Positions 8,901 to 16,795 of a DNA stretch of 64,000 nt are shown here, piece after piece. The first letter of the stretch is position 1, and every line of letters begins with the position of its first letter. The notes beneath the pieces were generated by a model. That model was not told the origin of the DNA and ran no database searches. It worked only from the letters and a program-made list of their open reading frames with translations. The stretch comes from Actinoplanes sp. KI2 (GTDB lineage Bacteria; Actinomycetota; Actinomycetes; Mycobacteriales; Micromonosporaceae): NCBI RefSeq assembly GCF_025630775.1, contig NZ_JAOSZE010000028.1, positions 62,001 to 126,000 of the forward strand, read 5' to 3'. The translations under genes and the position numbers were made by a program.

Positions 8901-8998
8901 CCGGGCGGCTCAGCCTGCCGGCGAAGGACAGCGCACCGATGTCCTACCGCGCACCTTCCGGGCGGCTCAGCCAGCCGGCGAAGGACAGCGCGCCGATG
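8901..8998. repeat. 57-bp tandem duplication of the 3' end of the NmrA-like gene
   Basis: Positions 8901-8941 and 8958-8998 are the same 41 bp with two mismatches, at a period of 57 bp. The right copy encodes the C-terminal residues IGALSFAGWLSRPE of the next gene; the left copy lies after its stop codon and is a non-coding echo of that tail. Confidence 0.85.
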
Positions 8999-9705
8999 CG
9001 CTCGGCGTGGTTGCCGGTGGGAACCAGCGACTCGTCGGTGAGCGGCGCACCGAAGTAGGTGGCCGCCGCATCCTCGATCACCTTGCGGGTGTCACCGGTG
9101 GCGTCCAGGAAGCGGCTCAGGAACTCGGTCATCGGCAGCTTCTCGGGGCCGGCCAGGTCGACGACGGCGTTCGCGGGGGCACCGGTCGCGGCCTCGGCGA
9201 GGGCGGCGGCCACGTCCTCGACCGCGACGGGCTGGAACGCGGCGGCCGGTGCGTGCACGGCGCCGTCCACGGTCGCCGCATCCGCGATCGTGCCGAGGAA
9301 CGAGTAGAACTGGGTGGCCCGCAGGATCGTGTACGGCACGCCGGACGCCACGATCAGCTGCTCCTGCGCGACCTTGGCCCGCTGGTAGCCGCTGCCCGGG
9401 TTGCGGTCGGCGCCGACGATGGTGAGCGCGATGTGGTGGCGCACCCCCGCCGCCCGGCCCGCCTCGAGCAGGTTGCCGGTCGAGGCGGTGAAGAACGCGA
9501 GCACCTCGTCGTCGCCCCAGACCGGCGCGTTGGTCACGTCGACCACCGTCTGCGCCCCGGCGAGCGCCCCGGCCAGCCCCTCCCCGGTGATCGTGTTGAT
9601 CCCGGTCGACGGCGAGGCGGCGACCGCCTCGTGCCCCTCGGCGGTCAGCAGCCGGATGAGCTGCCGTCCGACCTGACCGGTGCCTCCGACAACGACGATC
9701 TTCAT
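8944..9705 (-). CDS. NmrA-like NAD(P)-binding oxidoreductase (atypical SDR)
   Basis: A 253-residue atypical short-chain-dehydrogenase fold protein. It begins with the nucleotide-binding motif MKIVVVGGTGQVGRQL, and has the NmrA/YtfG-type layout with IVGADRNPGSGYQRAKVAQEQL in place of a catalytic YxxxK region. Such proteins act as NAD(P)H-dependent quinone or ylide reductases or as redox sensors. The ATG at 9705 has GGAGG 8 nt upstream. It is transcribed divergently from an Rrf2 regulator, and two palindromes fill the promoter gap, so it is almost certainly the regulator's target. Its end carries the tandem duplication described separately. Confidence 0.88.
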   Translation of the reverse strand: MKIVVVGGTGQVGRQLIRLLTAEGHEAVAASPSTGINTITGEGLAGALAGAQTVVDVTNAPVWGDDEVLAFFTASTGNLLEAGRAAGVRHHIALTIVGADRNPGSGYQRAKVAQEQLIVASGVPYTILRATQFYSFLGTIADAATVDGAVHAPAAAFQPVAVEDVAAALAEAATGAPANAVVDLAGPEKLPMTEFLSRFLDATGDTRKVIEDAAATYFGAPLTDESLVPTGNHAERIGALSFAGWLSRPEGAR

Positions 9706-9724
9706 GGCGTATGCCTCCACAACT

Positions 9725-9771
9725 CGGACAACACTTGTCCGGAACTCTACTCGGACACAATCTGTCCGAGT
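9725..9771. promoter_or_regulatory. Two palindromic operators between the NmrA-like and rrf2 genes
   Basis: Site 1 (9725-9741) is CGGACAA-CAC-TTGTCCG. Site 2 (9749-9771) has nine-base arms ACTCGGACA/TGTCCGAGT around CAATC. Both share the half-site CGGACA and sit in the 82-bp divergent promoter gap, as expected for an autoregulated Rrf2 repressor. Confidence 0.8.
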
Positions 9772-9787
9772 CAAGTACCCTGTGACC

Positions 9788-10267
9788 ATGAAGATGTCCG
9801 GCGGGGTCGAGTGGGCCCTGCACTGCGCGTTCGCGCTCACCGCGGCGGATCGTCCGGCGTCGGCGGCCCGGCTCGCCGAGATGCACGACGTCTCGGCGAG
9901 TTACCTGGCCAAGCAGTTGCAGGCGATGTCCCGGGCCGGCCTGGTGCGCTCCGCGCAGGGGCACGCCGGGGGGTACGAGCTGACCCGGCCGCCGTCGGAG
10001 ATCACCGTGCTGGACGTGGTCGAGGCGATCGACGGGCCGACGCCGGCGTTCCTGTGCACCGACGTCCGCGCGCGGGGCCCGCTCGCCGCCTCGCCGGAGG
10101 CGTGCCGCACGCCGTGCGCGATCCACCGCGCGATGACGGCGGCCGACGAGGCGTGGCGGGCATCGTTGCGATCGGTCACGATCGCCGACCTGGCGGCTCA
10201 GGTGACCGGCGAGCACGGCCCCGGCGTGCTGGCGGGCGTCCGGGAATGGCTCGGCTCGGCCACCTGA
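9788..10267 (+). CDS. Rrf2 family transcriptional regulator with three clustered cysteines
   Basis: A 159-residue winged-helix regulator. The N-terminus (MKMSGGVEWALHC) and DNA-binding part (VSASYLAKQLQAMSRAGLV, GHAGGYELTRP) are typical of Rrf2. Members such as IscR and NsrR bind an Fe-S cluster through three cysteines. Here C90, C106 and C110 could serve, although the spacing (x15, x3) differs from the x5/x5-like pattern of IscR and NsrR. The ATG at 9788 was chosen by homology to the common start; a GTG at 9782 is possible. Its divergent neighbour and the two palindromes suggest a redox- or electrophile-responsive switch. Confidence 0.9.
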   Translation: MKMSGGVEWALHCAFALTAADRPASAARLAEMHDVSASYLAKQLQAMSRAGLVRSAQGHAGGYELTRPPSEITVLDVVEAIDGPTPAFLCTDVRARGPLAASPEACRTPCAIHRAMTAADEAWRASLRSVTIADLAAQVTGEHGPGVLAGVREWLGSAT

Positions 10268-10285
10268 GTGCACCGGCGGGACGGT

Positions 10286-10321
10286 CCGGAGGGTGTGAGA
10301 GAGACCGAACCGCCCCTCCGG
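10286..10321 (+). terminator. Possible terminator after rrf2
   Basis: CCGGAGGG and CCCTCCGG can pair across a 20-nt loop, 19 bp after the rrf2 stop codon and before the convergent DinB-like gene. The long loop makes this a weak call. Confidence 0.35.
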
Positions 10322-10369
10322 GCCCACGGACGCGCGCCTTGGGGGCAAGGAGCACGCCGGAGCCTTACT

Positions 10370-10384
10370 CCTACATCCTGTAGG
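10370..10384. promoter_or_regulatory. Isolated palindrome CCTACA-TCC-TGTAGG
   Basis: A perfect 6-bp inverted repeat in the gap between two convergent genes. Its core resembles BlaI/MecI-type TACA/TGTA operators, but no gene starts nearby, so a regulatory role is doubtful. Confidence 0.25.
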
Positions 10385-10437
10385 CGAGCGAGGGAACCCT
10401 CAACCCGCCACCGTCCGATCGGGGGTCGGCCGACCGT

Positions 10438-11001
10438 CTACTGCCCCGTGCGGCCGTCGATGCACTCCCGGAGCAGGTCCGCGTGCCCGCAGTGCCGGGC
10501 GTACTCCTCGACCATGTGGATCAGGACCTCGCGGACGCTCGCCTCGTCGTCGCCACGCGGGACGAGCACCATCGCGTCGAGGTCGATCGGACCGTCGAGC
10601 CACTCGTCGGCGGCCGCGATCTGCGCCTTCCAGGTGGCGAACGCGTCGTCGACCACCGCCCGGTCCCCCACCGCGCCGGTGAAGTCGAGGTCGTTGTCCT
10701 CCGGGGACCAGTAGAGCCGGTCGAGGTCCCGACGACCCTGCAGCGATCGCTGGAACCAGTTGTGCTCGACCCGGGCCATGTGCCGGATCAGGCCGAGCAG
10801 GCTCATCGTGGACGGTGGCACCGACCGGGTGGCCAGCTGCTCGGGCGACAGATCCTCGCACTTCATGCCCAGGGTCAGGCGGTAGTTGCTCAGATAGTCG
10901 CGGATGGTCGCCAGCTCGCCGACCGGCGAGGCGTCCGTCCGCGGGTCCTCGCCCGGTTTCGCCCACATCCCGTCGTAACCGACCACATGTTCGCTCGTCA
11001 T
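10438..11001 (-). CDS. DinB/DUF664 family metal-dependent protein
   Basis: A 187-residue four-helix DinB-like protein. Histidines of the expected metal site are visible in IRHMARVEHNWF and in YARHCGHADLLRE. This family includes mycothiol- or bacillithiol-dependent transferases and hydrolases, and mycothiol is the usual actinobacterial thiol, so a mycothiol-dependent role is plausible but not shown. The start is the ATG at 11001 (MTSEHVVGYDG). It lies 23 bp downstream of the P450 gene on the same strand and may be co-transcribed with it. Confidence 0.85.
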   Translation of the reverse strand: MTSEHVVGYDGMWAKPGEDPRTDASPVGELATIRDYLSNYRLTLGMKCEDLSPEQLATRSVPPSTMSLLGLIRHMARVEHNWFQRSLQGRRDLDRLYWSPEDNDLDFTGAVGDRAVVDDAFATWKAQIAAADEWLDGPIDLDAMVLVPRGDDEASVREVLIHMVEEYARHCGHADLLRECIDGRTGQ

Positions 11002-11024
11002 GCGGCCATCATGGCGGAACGAGA

Positions 11025-12275
11025 TCAGTCGAGCGTCACCGGCAGGGTGTCGAGGCCGAAGACGATCGATGCGCGCCGGAAGGTCAGCTCGGCCGGCGGC
11101 ACCGCCGGCGCCATCTTCGGGAAGCGACGGACCAGCGCGGGGTACGCCGTGCGCAGCTCCATCCGGGCCAGCTCCGCACCGATGCACCGGTGCATGCCGT
11201 AGCCGAAGGCCAGGTGCGATCGGTTCGGCGTGCGGGACGGGTCGATGCGATGCGGGTCGGGTCCGATCAGGTCGTCCCGGTCGGCGCCGCTCAGCGAGCA
11301 CATCACCACGTCACCGGCGCGGATCTCGACCCCGTCGACCCGGACATCCTTGACCGCCACCCGCGGGAAGGCCACCTGCACGACCGTGAGGTAGCGCAGC
11401 AGCTCCTCCACGATCTGGTCGACGCCCTCGCCGTTGCGCATCTGATCGGCCATCTGGGGGTGGGTCATCAGCACCAGCGCGCCCAGCGCCAGCATGCTCG
11501 CCGACGTCTCGAGGCCGCCGGTGAGCACCCCGTCGGCGAGGCCGGTCAGCTCCCGGTCGTCGATCTCGTCGCCGTGCGCGCGGATCAGTGAGCCGAGCAG
11601 CCCGTCGCCGGGGTTACGCCGCTGCTCGTCGACCAGCGCGCGGAAGTAGCTCAGCGCGTCGCCGATCGCGCCGAGCGCCGCCCCGCCGCCCTCGGCCAGG
11701 TCGAAGCGGGCCGTGCTCAGCTTCTGGAAGTGGTCGCGATCGGCGTACGGAACGCCGAGAAGCTCGCAAATGGTCAGCGCGGGGATCGGCAACGCGAAGT
11801 CGTGCCACAGATCGGCCGTTCCCCCGCCGGCGGCCATCGCGTCCAGCCGGTCGGCCACGATCGCGTCGATCCGCGGCTGCAGCCGGGCCAGTCGGCGCAT
11901 GGTGAACTCGGGGGTGAGCACCTTGCGCAGCCGGGTGTGCACCGGCGGGTCGGCGAACCCGAGACCGCCCGGGTCCTGCCCGACGCTGATGCCGACCCGG
12001 CCGGCGAACTTGCCGAAGTCGTTGCTGTAGCCGTCGACGCTGCCCAGCACCTGCCGGACCGGCTCGTACCCGGTCACCAGCCAGGCGCGCATGCCGAACG
12101 GCAGCGGCATCCGGGCGACCGGCCGGTTCGCCCGGAACTCCGCCATCCGGGGGACCGGATCGAGCCCCTCGCGGTGCAGCGGCCACAAGATCTTGTCGGG
12201 CAGCATGGAGAGCGAGAACCGGCGCGCGACCAGCCCCACCACCTGTGACCGCACCGCGGACACCATCGACGTCAT
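11025..12275 (-). CDS. Cytochrome P450 monooxygenase
   Basis: Soluble class I P450 of about 416 residues. The haem-binding loop FGYGMHRCIG is intact (proximal ligand C364), the K-helix ExxR is in EELLRY, and the I-helix motif reads GGLETSAS, where the usual Ala-Gly-x-Asp/Glu-Thr is GG-x-E-T. GGAGG lies upstream of both the ATG at 12275 and a GTG at 12281; I took the ATG. No ferredoxin, reductase or biosynthetic cluster genes are adjacent, so electron partners and substrate are unknown. Confidence 0.93.
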   Translation of the reverse strand: MTSMVSAVRSQVVGLVARRFSLSMLPDKILWPLHREGLDPVPRMAEFRANRPVARMPLPFGMRAWLVTGYEPVRQVLGSVDGYSNDFGKFAGRVGISVGQDPGGLGFADPPVHTRLRKVLTPEFTMRRLARLQPRIDAIVADRLDAMAAGGGTADLWHDFALPIPALTICELLGVPYADRDHFQKLSTARFDLAEGGGAALGAIGDALSYFRALVDEQRRNPGDGLLGSLIRAHGDEIDDRELTGLADGVLTGGLETSASMLALGALVLMTHPQMADQMRNGEGVDQIVEELLRYLTVVQVAFPRVAVKDVRVDGVEIRAGDVVMCSLSGADRDDLIGPDPHRIDPSRTPNRSHLAFGYGMHRCIGAELARMELRTAYPALVRRFPKMAPAVPPAELTFRRASIVFGLDTLPVTLD

Positions 12276-12416
12276 GCCCACCGGTTCCTCCACCGCTCCC
12301 GCCGGATTGCTCGGAGCATGATCACACGACCGCGCAACAAACGACGATGAAAATCCTCACACATTCAGCGCGGCCACAGCGAGCGGCCGGTCAACCCCGG
12401 GGAGGCACAAAGCGGG

Positions 12417-12435
12417 CGTCCAGCAGGTCTGGACG
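12417..12435. promoter_or_regulatory. Inverted repeat in the P450 / protease-NTPase divergent gap
   Basis: CGTCCA-N7-TGGACG, about 45 bp before the start of the protease-NTPase-WD40 gene. The 202-bp gap between the divergent genes otherwise shows only a mildly AT-richer stretch near 12340-12362. This could be an operator for the large gene, but there is no regulator beside it. Confidence 0.35.
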
Positions 12436-12477
12436 GTTGCACAGAGTGATGTAAGTATCGACGTATGGTAGCCGCCG

Positions 12478-15400
12478 ATGGCTGATGTGCCGCTCGCCGG
12501 GCCGGGGCACGACCCCTGGACCGTGGCGCTGTTCGCCGCGGCCGACCCGCGCGTGGCCGTCGGCTGCGGCGTCCTGATCGACCGGCGTCGGGTACTGACC
12601 TGCTGGCACGTCGCCGACGGCAAGGGCGGGCTGGTCGTCACCTTCCCCAAGGCGGGCGTCTCGCGCCAGGTGCGTCGCCGGGTGATCGACGTACGCGGGA
12701 ACGCCGACTCGGACGTGGCGATCCTGGAGCTCGACGAGCTCGCGCCGCCGGAGGCGACGCCGGCGCCGTTGCGCAGCCCCCTCCCCCGCGCGCTGCACGG
12801 CGACCAGTGGTGGGCGTTCGGCTTCCCGCGCGACTCGCCGCTGGGCGCCGAGGCGCACGGCCGGATCGGCGGCCCGCTCGCCTACGGCTGGGTCGGACTG
12901 GAAACCCGATCGCGGTACGTGGTGAAGCCCGGCTTCAGCGGCGCCGGCCTGTGGTCGCGGGACTTCGGCGCGGTGGTCGGGCTGGTCGGTCAGGCCCGCG
13001 CGGGCGGCGCGCACGCCGGGGACGCACAGGCGATCACCGTGCACCAGATCGATCAGGACCTGCCCGAGGAGAAGCTGCGTGAGCTGACCGCCTGGTCGGT
13101 CGCGGCGGCCGGCGACACCGCGCTGGAGGCGTGGGGCTGGTCGCTGCGCGAGGACGTCGAGGCGGTACGCCACTGGCGGCCCCGGGCACGCGGCGTCTCC
13201 ATCGACACCGAGGGCGGCTACCGGTTCCGCGGCCGCAGCACGGCGCTGGCCGAGATCGTCGACTGGCTGGAGCGGGCGCGACCGGATGCCCGGGTGCTGA
13301 TCGTGACCGGCTCCCCCGGCGTCGGCAAGTCGGCGGTGCTCGGCCGGATCGTGACCACCGCCGACAAGGACGTGCGGGCGGCCCTGCCCGCCGACGACCG
13401 CAACGTGTCGGCGCCGATCGGCACGGTCGCCTGCGCGGTGCACGTCAAGGGCAAGACCGCGCTGGACGTGGCGGTCGAGGTCGCCCGGGCCGCGTCCGTG
13501 CGCATCCCGCACACGGTGGACGAACTGGTCCCCGCGCTGCGCGACCGGCTGGCCCGCGAGCACGGCCGGCGCCACTTCAACCTGGTCTTCGACGCGCTCG
13601 ACGAGGCGGCCAACCCCCGCCAGGCCCGGCTCGTGGTCTCCTCGCTGCTGCTGCCGATCGCCCGGCAGTGCTCCCGGTTCGGCGCCCAGGTGATCGTCGG
13701 CAGCCGGCGGGTCGACGACCTCGGCGACCTGCTCCGGGTGTTCGGCCGGGCCATCCAGCTGATCGATCTCGATCGGCAGGAGTACTTCGCGCCGGAGGAC
13801 CTGGAGGCGTACGCGGAGGCGACGCTCGCGCTGCTCGGCGCGGAACGGCCCGGCAACCCGTACGCCGAGCACGCGGTCGCCGCCCCGGTGGCCCGCCGGA
13901 TCGCCGCGCTCGCCGACCGCAACTTCCTGATCGCCGGCCTGATCGCCCGCTCGCACGGGCTCTACGACACGGTCGCGGTCTCGCCGACGGACCTGTCATT
14001 CACGGCGACCGTCGACGAGGCACTGGCCGCGTACCTCAAGCGGCTGCACGCCGTCGAAGGCGTGCCCGCCACCTCGGTGCTGACCGCGCTCGCGTATGCG
14101 CAGGCGCCCGGCCTCTCCACCGAGGTGTGGCAGGTGGCGCTGGACGCGCTCGGCGTGACCATCTCGCGCGAGGCGCTCGCCGGCTTCGTGGTGTCGTCGG
14201 CCGCGAACTTCCTGGTCGAGTCCAGCACCGACGCCGGCACCTCCCGGTACCGGCTGTTCCACCAGGCGCTCAACGACGCCCTGCTGCGCGGGCGGGAGAG
14301 CGGCGGGTTGCGCCAGGGCGACGAGCGGACGCTGGCCAAGCACCTGATCGAGTTCGGCCGGAGCACCGGCTGGGCCCGATCGGATCCGTATCTGGTGCGA
14401 TCGCTCCCGCTCTTCGCCGCGCGGGCCGGGATGGTCGACGCGCTGCTCACCGACGACCGGTACCTGCTGCACGGCGACCTGCCCCGGCTGACCCAGCTCG
14501 CCGAGCACGCGACCACCGAGGAGGGCCGCGCCCGCGCCCGGCTGCTGCGCCTGACCCCGCACGCGATCCGGGCCGGGCCGGCCGAGCGGGCCGCGATGTT
14601 CGGCGTCACCACCGAGGTCGAGCGGCTCGCCACCACGTTCCCCACCTGGCGCGGGCTGCCGTACCGGATCCGCTGGGCGTCGGTGCCCAGCCGGGCCGAG
14701 CGGACCGCGCTGGAGGGGCACGCCGGCGCGGTCCGGGCGATCTGCGCGGTCGCGATCGATCGGAGTCCGCACCTGGCCACCGCCGGGGACTATCCGCACG
14801 TACGGCTCTGGAACCCGGCGAGCGGGCGGCACTGGGAGCTGCCGATGCGGGCCGCCGCGGACGAGCGGTTCCTGTCGCTGTGCGCGGTCCAGGTCGACGG
14901 CCGCACCCTGCTCGCGGCCGGCGCGATGAGCGGCCGGATCTGCTTCGTCGATCCGGTCGAGCGGCGGCCGGCCGGGATGCTGACCGGCCCCGCGGTGCCG
15001 GTGCGGGCGCTGTGCACGATCGCCGTCGGCGGGCAGGCGCACCTGGTCGCGGGCGGCGACGACGGCATGGTGCGGATGTGGAGCCTCGCCGACGGCCGGT
15101 CCCGGTCGTTCCACGGGCACGTCGGCGCGGTGCGGTCGCTGAGCGCGGTGTGCAGCGGCGGCCGGCAGCTGCTGCTGACCGCGGGCGACGACTACGCTGC
15201 CCGGGTCTGGGACCCGGTCACCGGCCGGCCGATGCACACGCTCAACCGGCACATCGACGCGGTGCGGGCCGCGTGCGCGCTCACCACGGACGGGCAGCGG
15301 CTGATCGCGACCGCCAACTACACCGACGCGCGCCTCTGGAGTCTCGGTCCGGGACGACCGCACGCCGAGACGCTCACCGGACACCGCAAGGCGATCCGCG

Positions 15401-16581
15401 GCATGGTCACCATCGGGGTCGGCGGGAAGACGCTGCTGGCCACCGCGGGCGCGGACGGCGACGTGCGGATCTGGGACCCGATCGACGGGCAGTGCCTGCG
15501 GGTGCTGAGCGGGCACACCGACGCGGTCAACGCGATCTGCCGGGTCACCATGGACGGGCACGACCTGCTCGCGACCGGCAGCCGCGACCGGACCGCCCGG
15601 CTCTGGGACCTGACCGCCGACGGCATGCGCAACGTCCCGGACGAGCGCGGCGGCCGGGTCAGCGCGGCCTGCCCGGTGCGGGCCGGCAACCGGCAGCTGG
15701 TCGCGGCGGTGGACGGCAACAGCGGGCAGATCCGGGTGCAGGACGTGGAGACCGGCACGGAGACCCGCACGCTGCGCGGGGTCGTCGACACGGTGACCGG
15801 GATGTGCACCGCCGCCGGACTGATCGCCACGGCGAGCGGCAGCGGCACGCTGCACACGTGGAACCCGATGTCCGGCCCGGGCCAGCAGAACAAGTCGCGC
15901 CGCTTCGAGACCCTGCAGGCGATCTGCCCGTTCCGCGACGGCGCCGGAGCGGAGCTGCTCGCGATCGTCGGCAACCGGCGCATCTACTACTACCGGCCGG
16001 ACACCGACCGCGTTCTCGCCCGGCACCGGATGGGCGGTTTCCTGCCGGCCGACGACGTCTTCGGCCACCTGCACACCATCCACCTCGCGTGTCAGGCGCT
16101 CGGGCCGCCGGCCACCCTGCTGGCCACCGCCGGCGACGACGAGGCGATCATGCTGTGGAGCCCCGGCGGGCGGCTGGCCGGCACGCTGCACGGGCATCGG
16201 CGGCCGGTGCGATCGCTGACCCGGGTCACGGTGGACGGGCGGCCGCTCCTCGCGAGCGGCAGCGACGACCAGACCGTACGGCTGTGGGACCCGGCCACCC
16301 GGGAGTGCGTGGCGACCCTGACCGGTCACCTGGACGGGGTCGACGCGGTGTGCCCGGTGACCGTCGACGATCGGTCGATGCTCGCCTCGGGCAGCCGCGA
16401 CCGGACCGTCCGGGTGTGGGATCTGACCACCCGATCGCCGGCGCTGATCATCCCGGTGCACCACCCGGTGCTGGCCTGTCTCGAGGTGTCCGGTCTGCTG
16501 TTCGTCGGGCTGACCGCCGGGTCGCTGGCGCTGGACCTGAACACGCGGCGCAACGAGCTCGCGCACTTCCAGGAGATCTGA
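12478..16581 (+). CDS. Trypsin-like protease / P-loop NTPase / WD40 double-propeller protein
   Basis: A single 1367-residue protein with three parts. Residues 1-200 form a trypsin-like serine protease with H44 (CWHVAD), D79 (DSDVAIL) and S154 (GFSGAG). Residues about 245-740 hold a STAND/NACHT-like NTPase with Walker A GSPGVGKS (278-285) and Walker B LVFDALDEA (D372, E376), then a helical region. From about residue 742 to the end I count 14 WD40 units, most ending in (V/A)R(L/I/V)W(D/N/S), enough for two seven-bladed propellers. No signal peptide or membrane helix is seen, so it is cytoplasmic. The design matches the NTP-dependent conflict systems of multicellular bacteria, in which a sensor of repeats gates an effector; here the effector would be the protease. 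It is transcribed alone, divergent from the P450 gene. Confidence 0.92.
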   Translation: MADVPLAGPGHDPWTVALFAAADPRVAVGCGVLIDRRRVLTCWHVADGKGGLVVTFPKAGVSRQVRRRVIDVRGNADSDVAILELDELAPPEATPAPLRSPLPRALHGDQWWAFGFPRDSPLGAEAHGRIGGPLAYGWVGLETRSRYVVKPGFSGAGLWSRDFGAVVGLVGQARAGGAHAGDAQAITVHQIDQDLPEEKLRELTAWSVAAAGDTALEAWGWSLREDVEAVRHWRPRARGVSIDTEGGYRFRGRSTALAEIVDWLERARPDARVLIVTGSPGVGKSAVLGRIVTTADKDVRAALPADDRNVSAPIGTVACAVHVKGKTALDVAVEVARAASVRIPHTVDELVPALRDRLAREHGRRHFNLVFDALDEAANPRQARLVVSSLLLPIARQCSRFGAQVIVGSRRVDDLGDLLRVFGRAIQLIDLDRQEYFAPEDLEAYAEATLALLGAERPGNPYAEHAVAAPVARRIAALADRNFLIAGLIARSHGLYDTVAVSPTDLSFTATVDEALAAYLKRLHAVEGVPATSVLTALAYAQAPGLSTEVWQVALDALGVTISREALAGFVVSSAANFLVESSTDAGTSRYRLFHQALNDALLRGRESGGLRQGDERTLAKHLIEFGRSTGWARSDPYLVRSLPLFAARAGMVDALLTDDRYLLHGDLPRLTQLAEHATTEEGRARARLLRLTPHAIRAGPAERAAMFGVTTEVERLATTFPTWRGLPYRIRWASVPSRAERTALEGHAGAVRAICAVAIDRSPHLATAGDYPHVRLWNPASGRHWELPMRAAADERFLSLCAVQVDGRTLLAAGAMSGRICFVDPVERRPAGMLTGPAVPVRALCTIAVGGQAHLVAGGDDGMVRMWSLADGRSRSFHGHVGAVRSLSAVCSGGRQLLLTAGDDYAARVWDPVTGRPMHTLNRHIDAVRAACALTTDGQRLIATANYTDARLWSLGPGRPHAETLTGHRKAIRGMVTIGVGGKTLLATAGADGDVRIWDPIDGQCLRVLSGHTDAVNAICRVTMDGHDLLATGSRDRTARLWDLTADGMRNVPDERGGRVSAACPVRAGNRQLVAAVDGNSGQIRVQDVETGTETRTLRGVVDTVTGMCTAAGLIATASGSGTLHTWNPMSGPGQQNKSRRFETLQAICPFRDGAGAELLAIVGNRRIYYYRPDTDRVLARHRMGGFLPADDVFGHLHTIHLACQALGPPATLLATAGDDEAIMLWSPGGRLAGTLHGHRRPVRSLTRVTVDGRPLLASGSDDQTVRLWDPATRECVATLTGHLDGVDAVCPVTVDDRSMLASGSRDRTVRVWDLTTRSPALIIPVHHPVLACLEVSGLLFVGLTAGSLALDLNTRRNELAHFQEI

Positions 16582-16632
16582 TCCGGGCCTATTTCGGTGG
16601 CCGTTGCCGGGCGCGGTCCCTACCATGGCGGC

Positions 16633-16698
16633 ATGCACGGCAGCCTCCGACCGATCGCAACCGCGCGAGCTATCCGCTCGTCGGTTGCCGCTGCCTGA
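16633..16698 (+). CDS. Candidate alanine-rich leader peptide (21 codons)
   Basis: Short frame starting ATG CAC GGC AGC and ending GCC GCT GCC TGA. Six of its 21 codons are Ala, three of them consecutive just before the stop. It lies 97 bp upstream of a gene for an alanyl-tRNA-synthetase-like protein and coincides with a strong stem-loop, the arrangement expected of a ribosome-stalling attenuator. No good ribosome site precedes it, and Ala codons are common in this genome, so the call is tentative. Confidence 0.35.
   Translation: MHGSLRPIATARAIRSSVAAA
16639..16695 (+). promoter_or_regulatory. Stem-loop overlapping the alanine leader
   Basis: GGCAGC (16639-16644) pairs with GCTGCC (16690-16695). 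Inside it, GCAACCG plus GCGAGC pair with GCTCG-T-CGGTTGC around a TATCC loop (16657-16688). The last three Ala codons of the leader frame lie on its 3' arm. Confidence 0.45.
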
Positions 16699-16755
16699 GT
16701 CTCTCCTCCCCTCCGCCGGCGACCGGAAACGGTCACGCCGGCATCCGTGTGCGCG

Positions 16756-16791
16756 GTGCCCTTTCCGGTCGCTCCGATCCGAAAGGTGCAC
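16756..16791 (+). promoter_or_regulatory. Hairpin sequestering the ribosome site of the AlaRS-like gene
   Basis: GTGC-CC-TTT-C-GG (16756-16768, one bulged C) pairs with CC-G-AAA-GG-GCAC (16779-16791, one bulged T), giving 12 base pairs around a 10-nt loop. The 3' arm contains AAAGG (16782-16786), the only ribosome-binding sequence for the ATG at 16796. Confidence 0.5.
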
Positions 16792-16795
16792 GACC

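Noticed and set aside
10268..10437. BlaI-type regulated promoter at 10370-10384
   Set aside because: The palindrome is in a gap between two gene ends, with no start codon nearby.
11025..12275. Natural-product gene cluster around the P450
   Set aside because: Neighbours are a DinB-like protein and the WD40 protein; no synthase, carrier protein or tailoring set is present. The SnoaL-like gene alone is not sufficient.
12391..13956. Long antisense open frame over the protease-NTPase gene (and similar frames at 13996-16821, 22812-24803 and 24808-27687)
   Set aside because: They mirror real genes, have Arg/Pro/Gly-rich composition typical of GC-skewed reverse frames, and show no domain.
16582..16795. 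T-box riboswitch upstream of the AlaRS-like gene
   Set aside because: No T-box sequence, no specifier-loop Stem I; only two simple hairpins and a short leader frame are visible.
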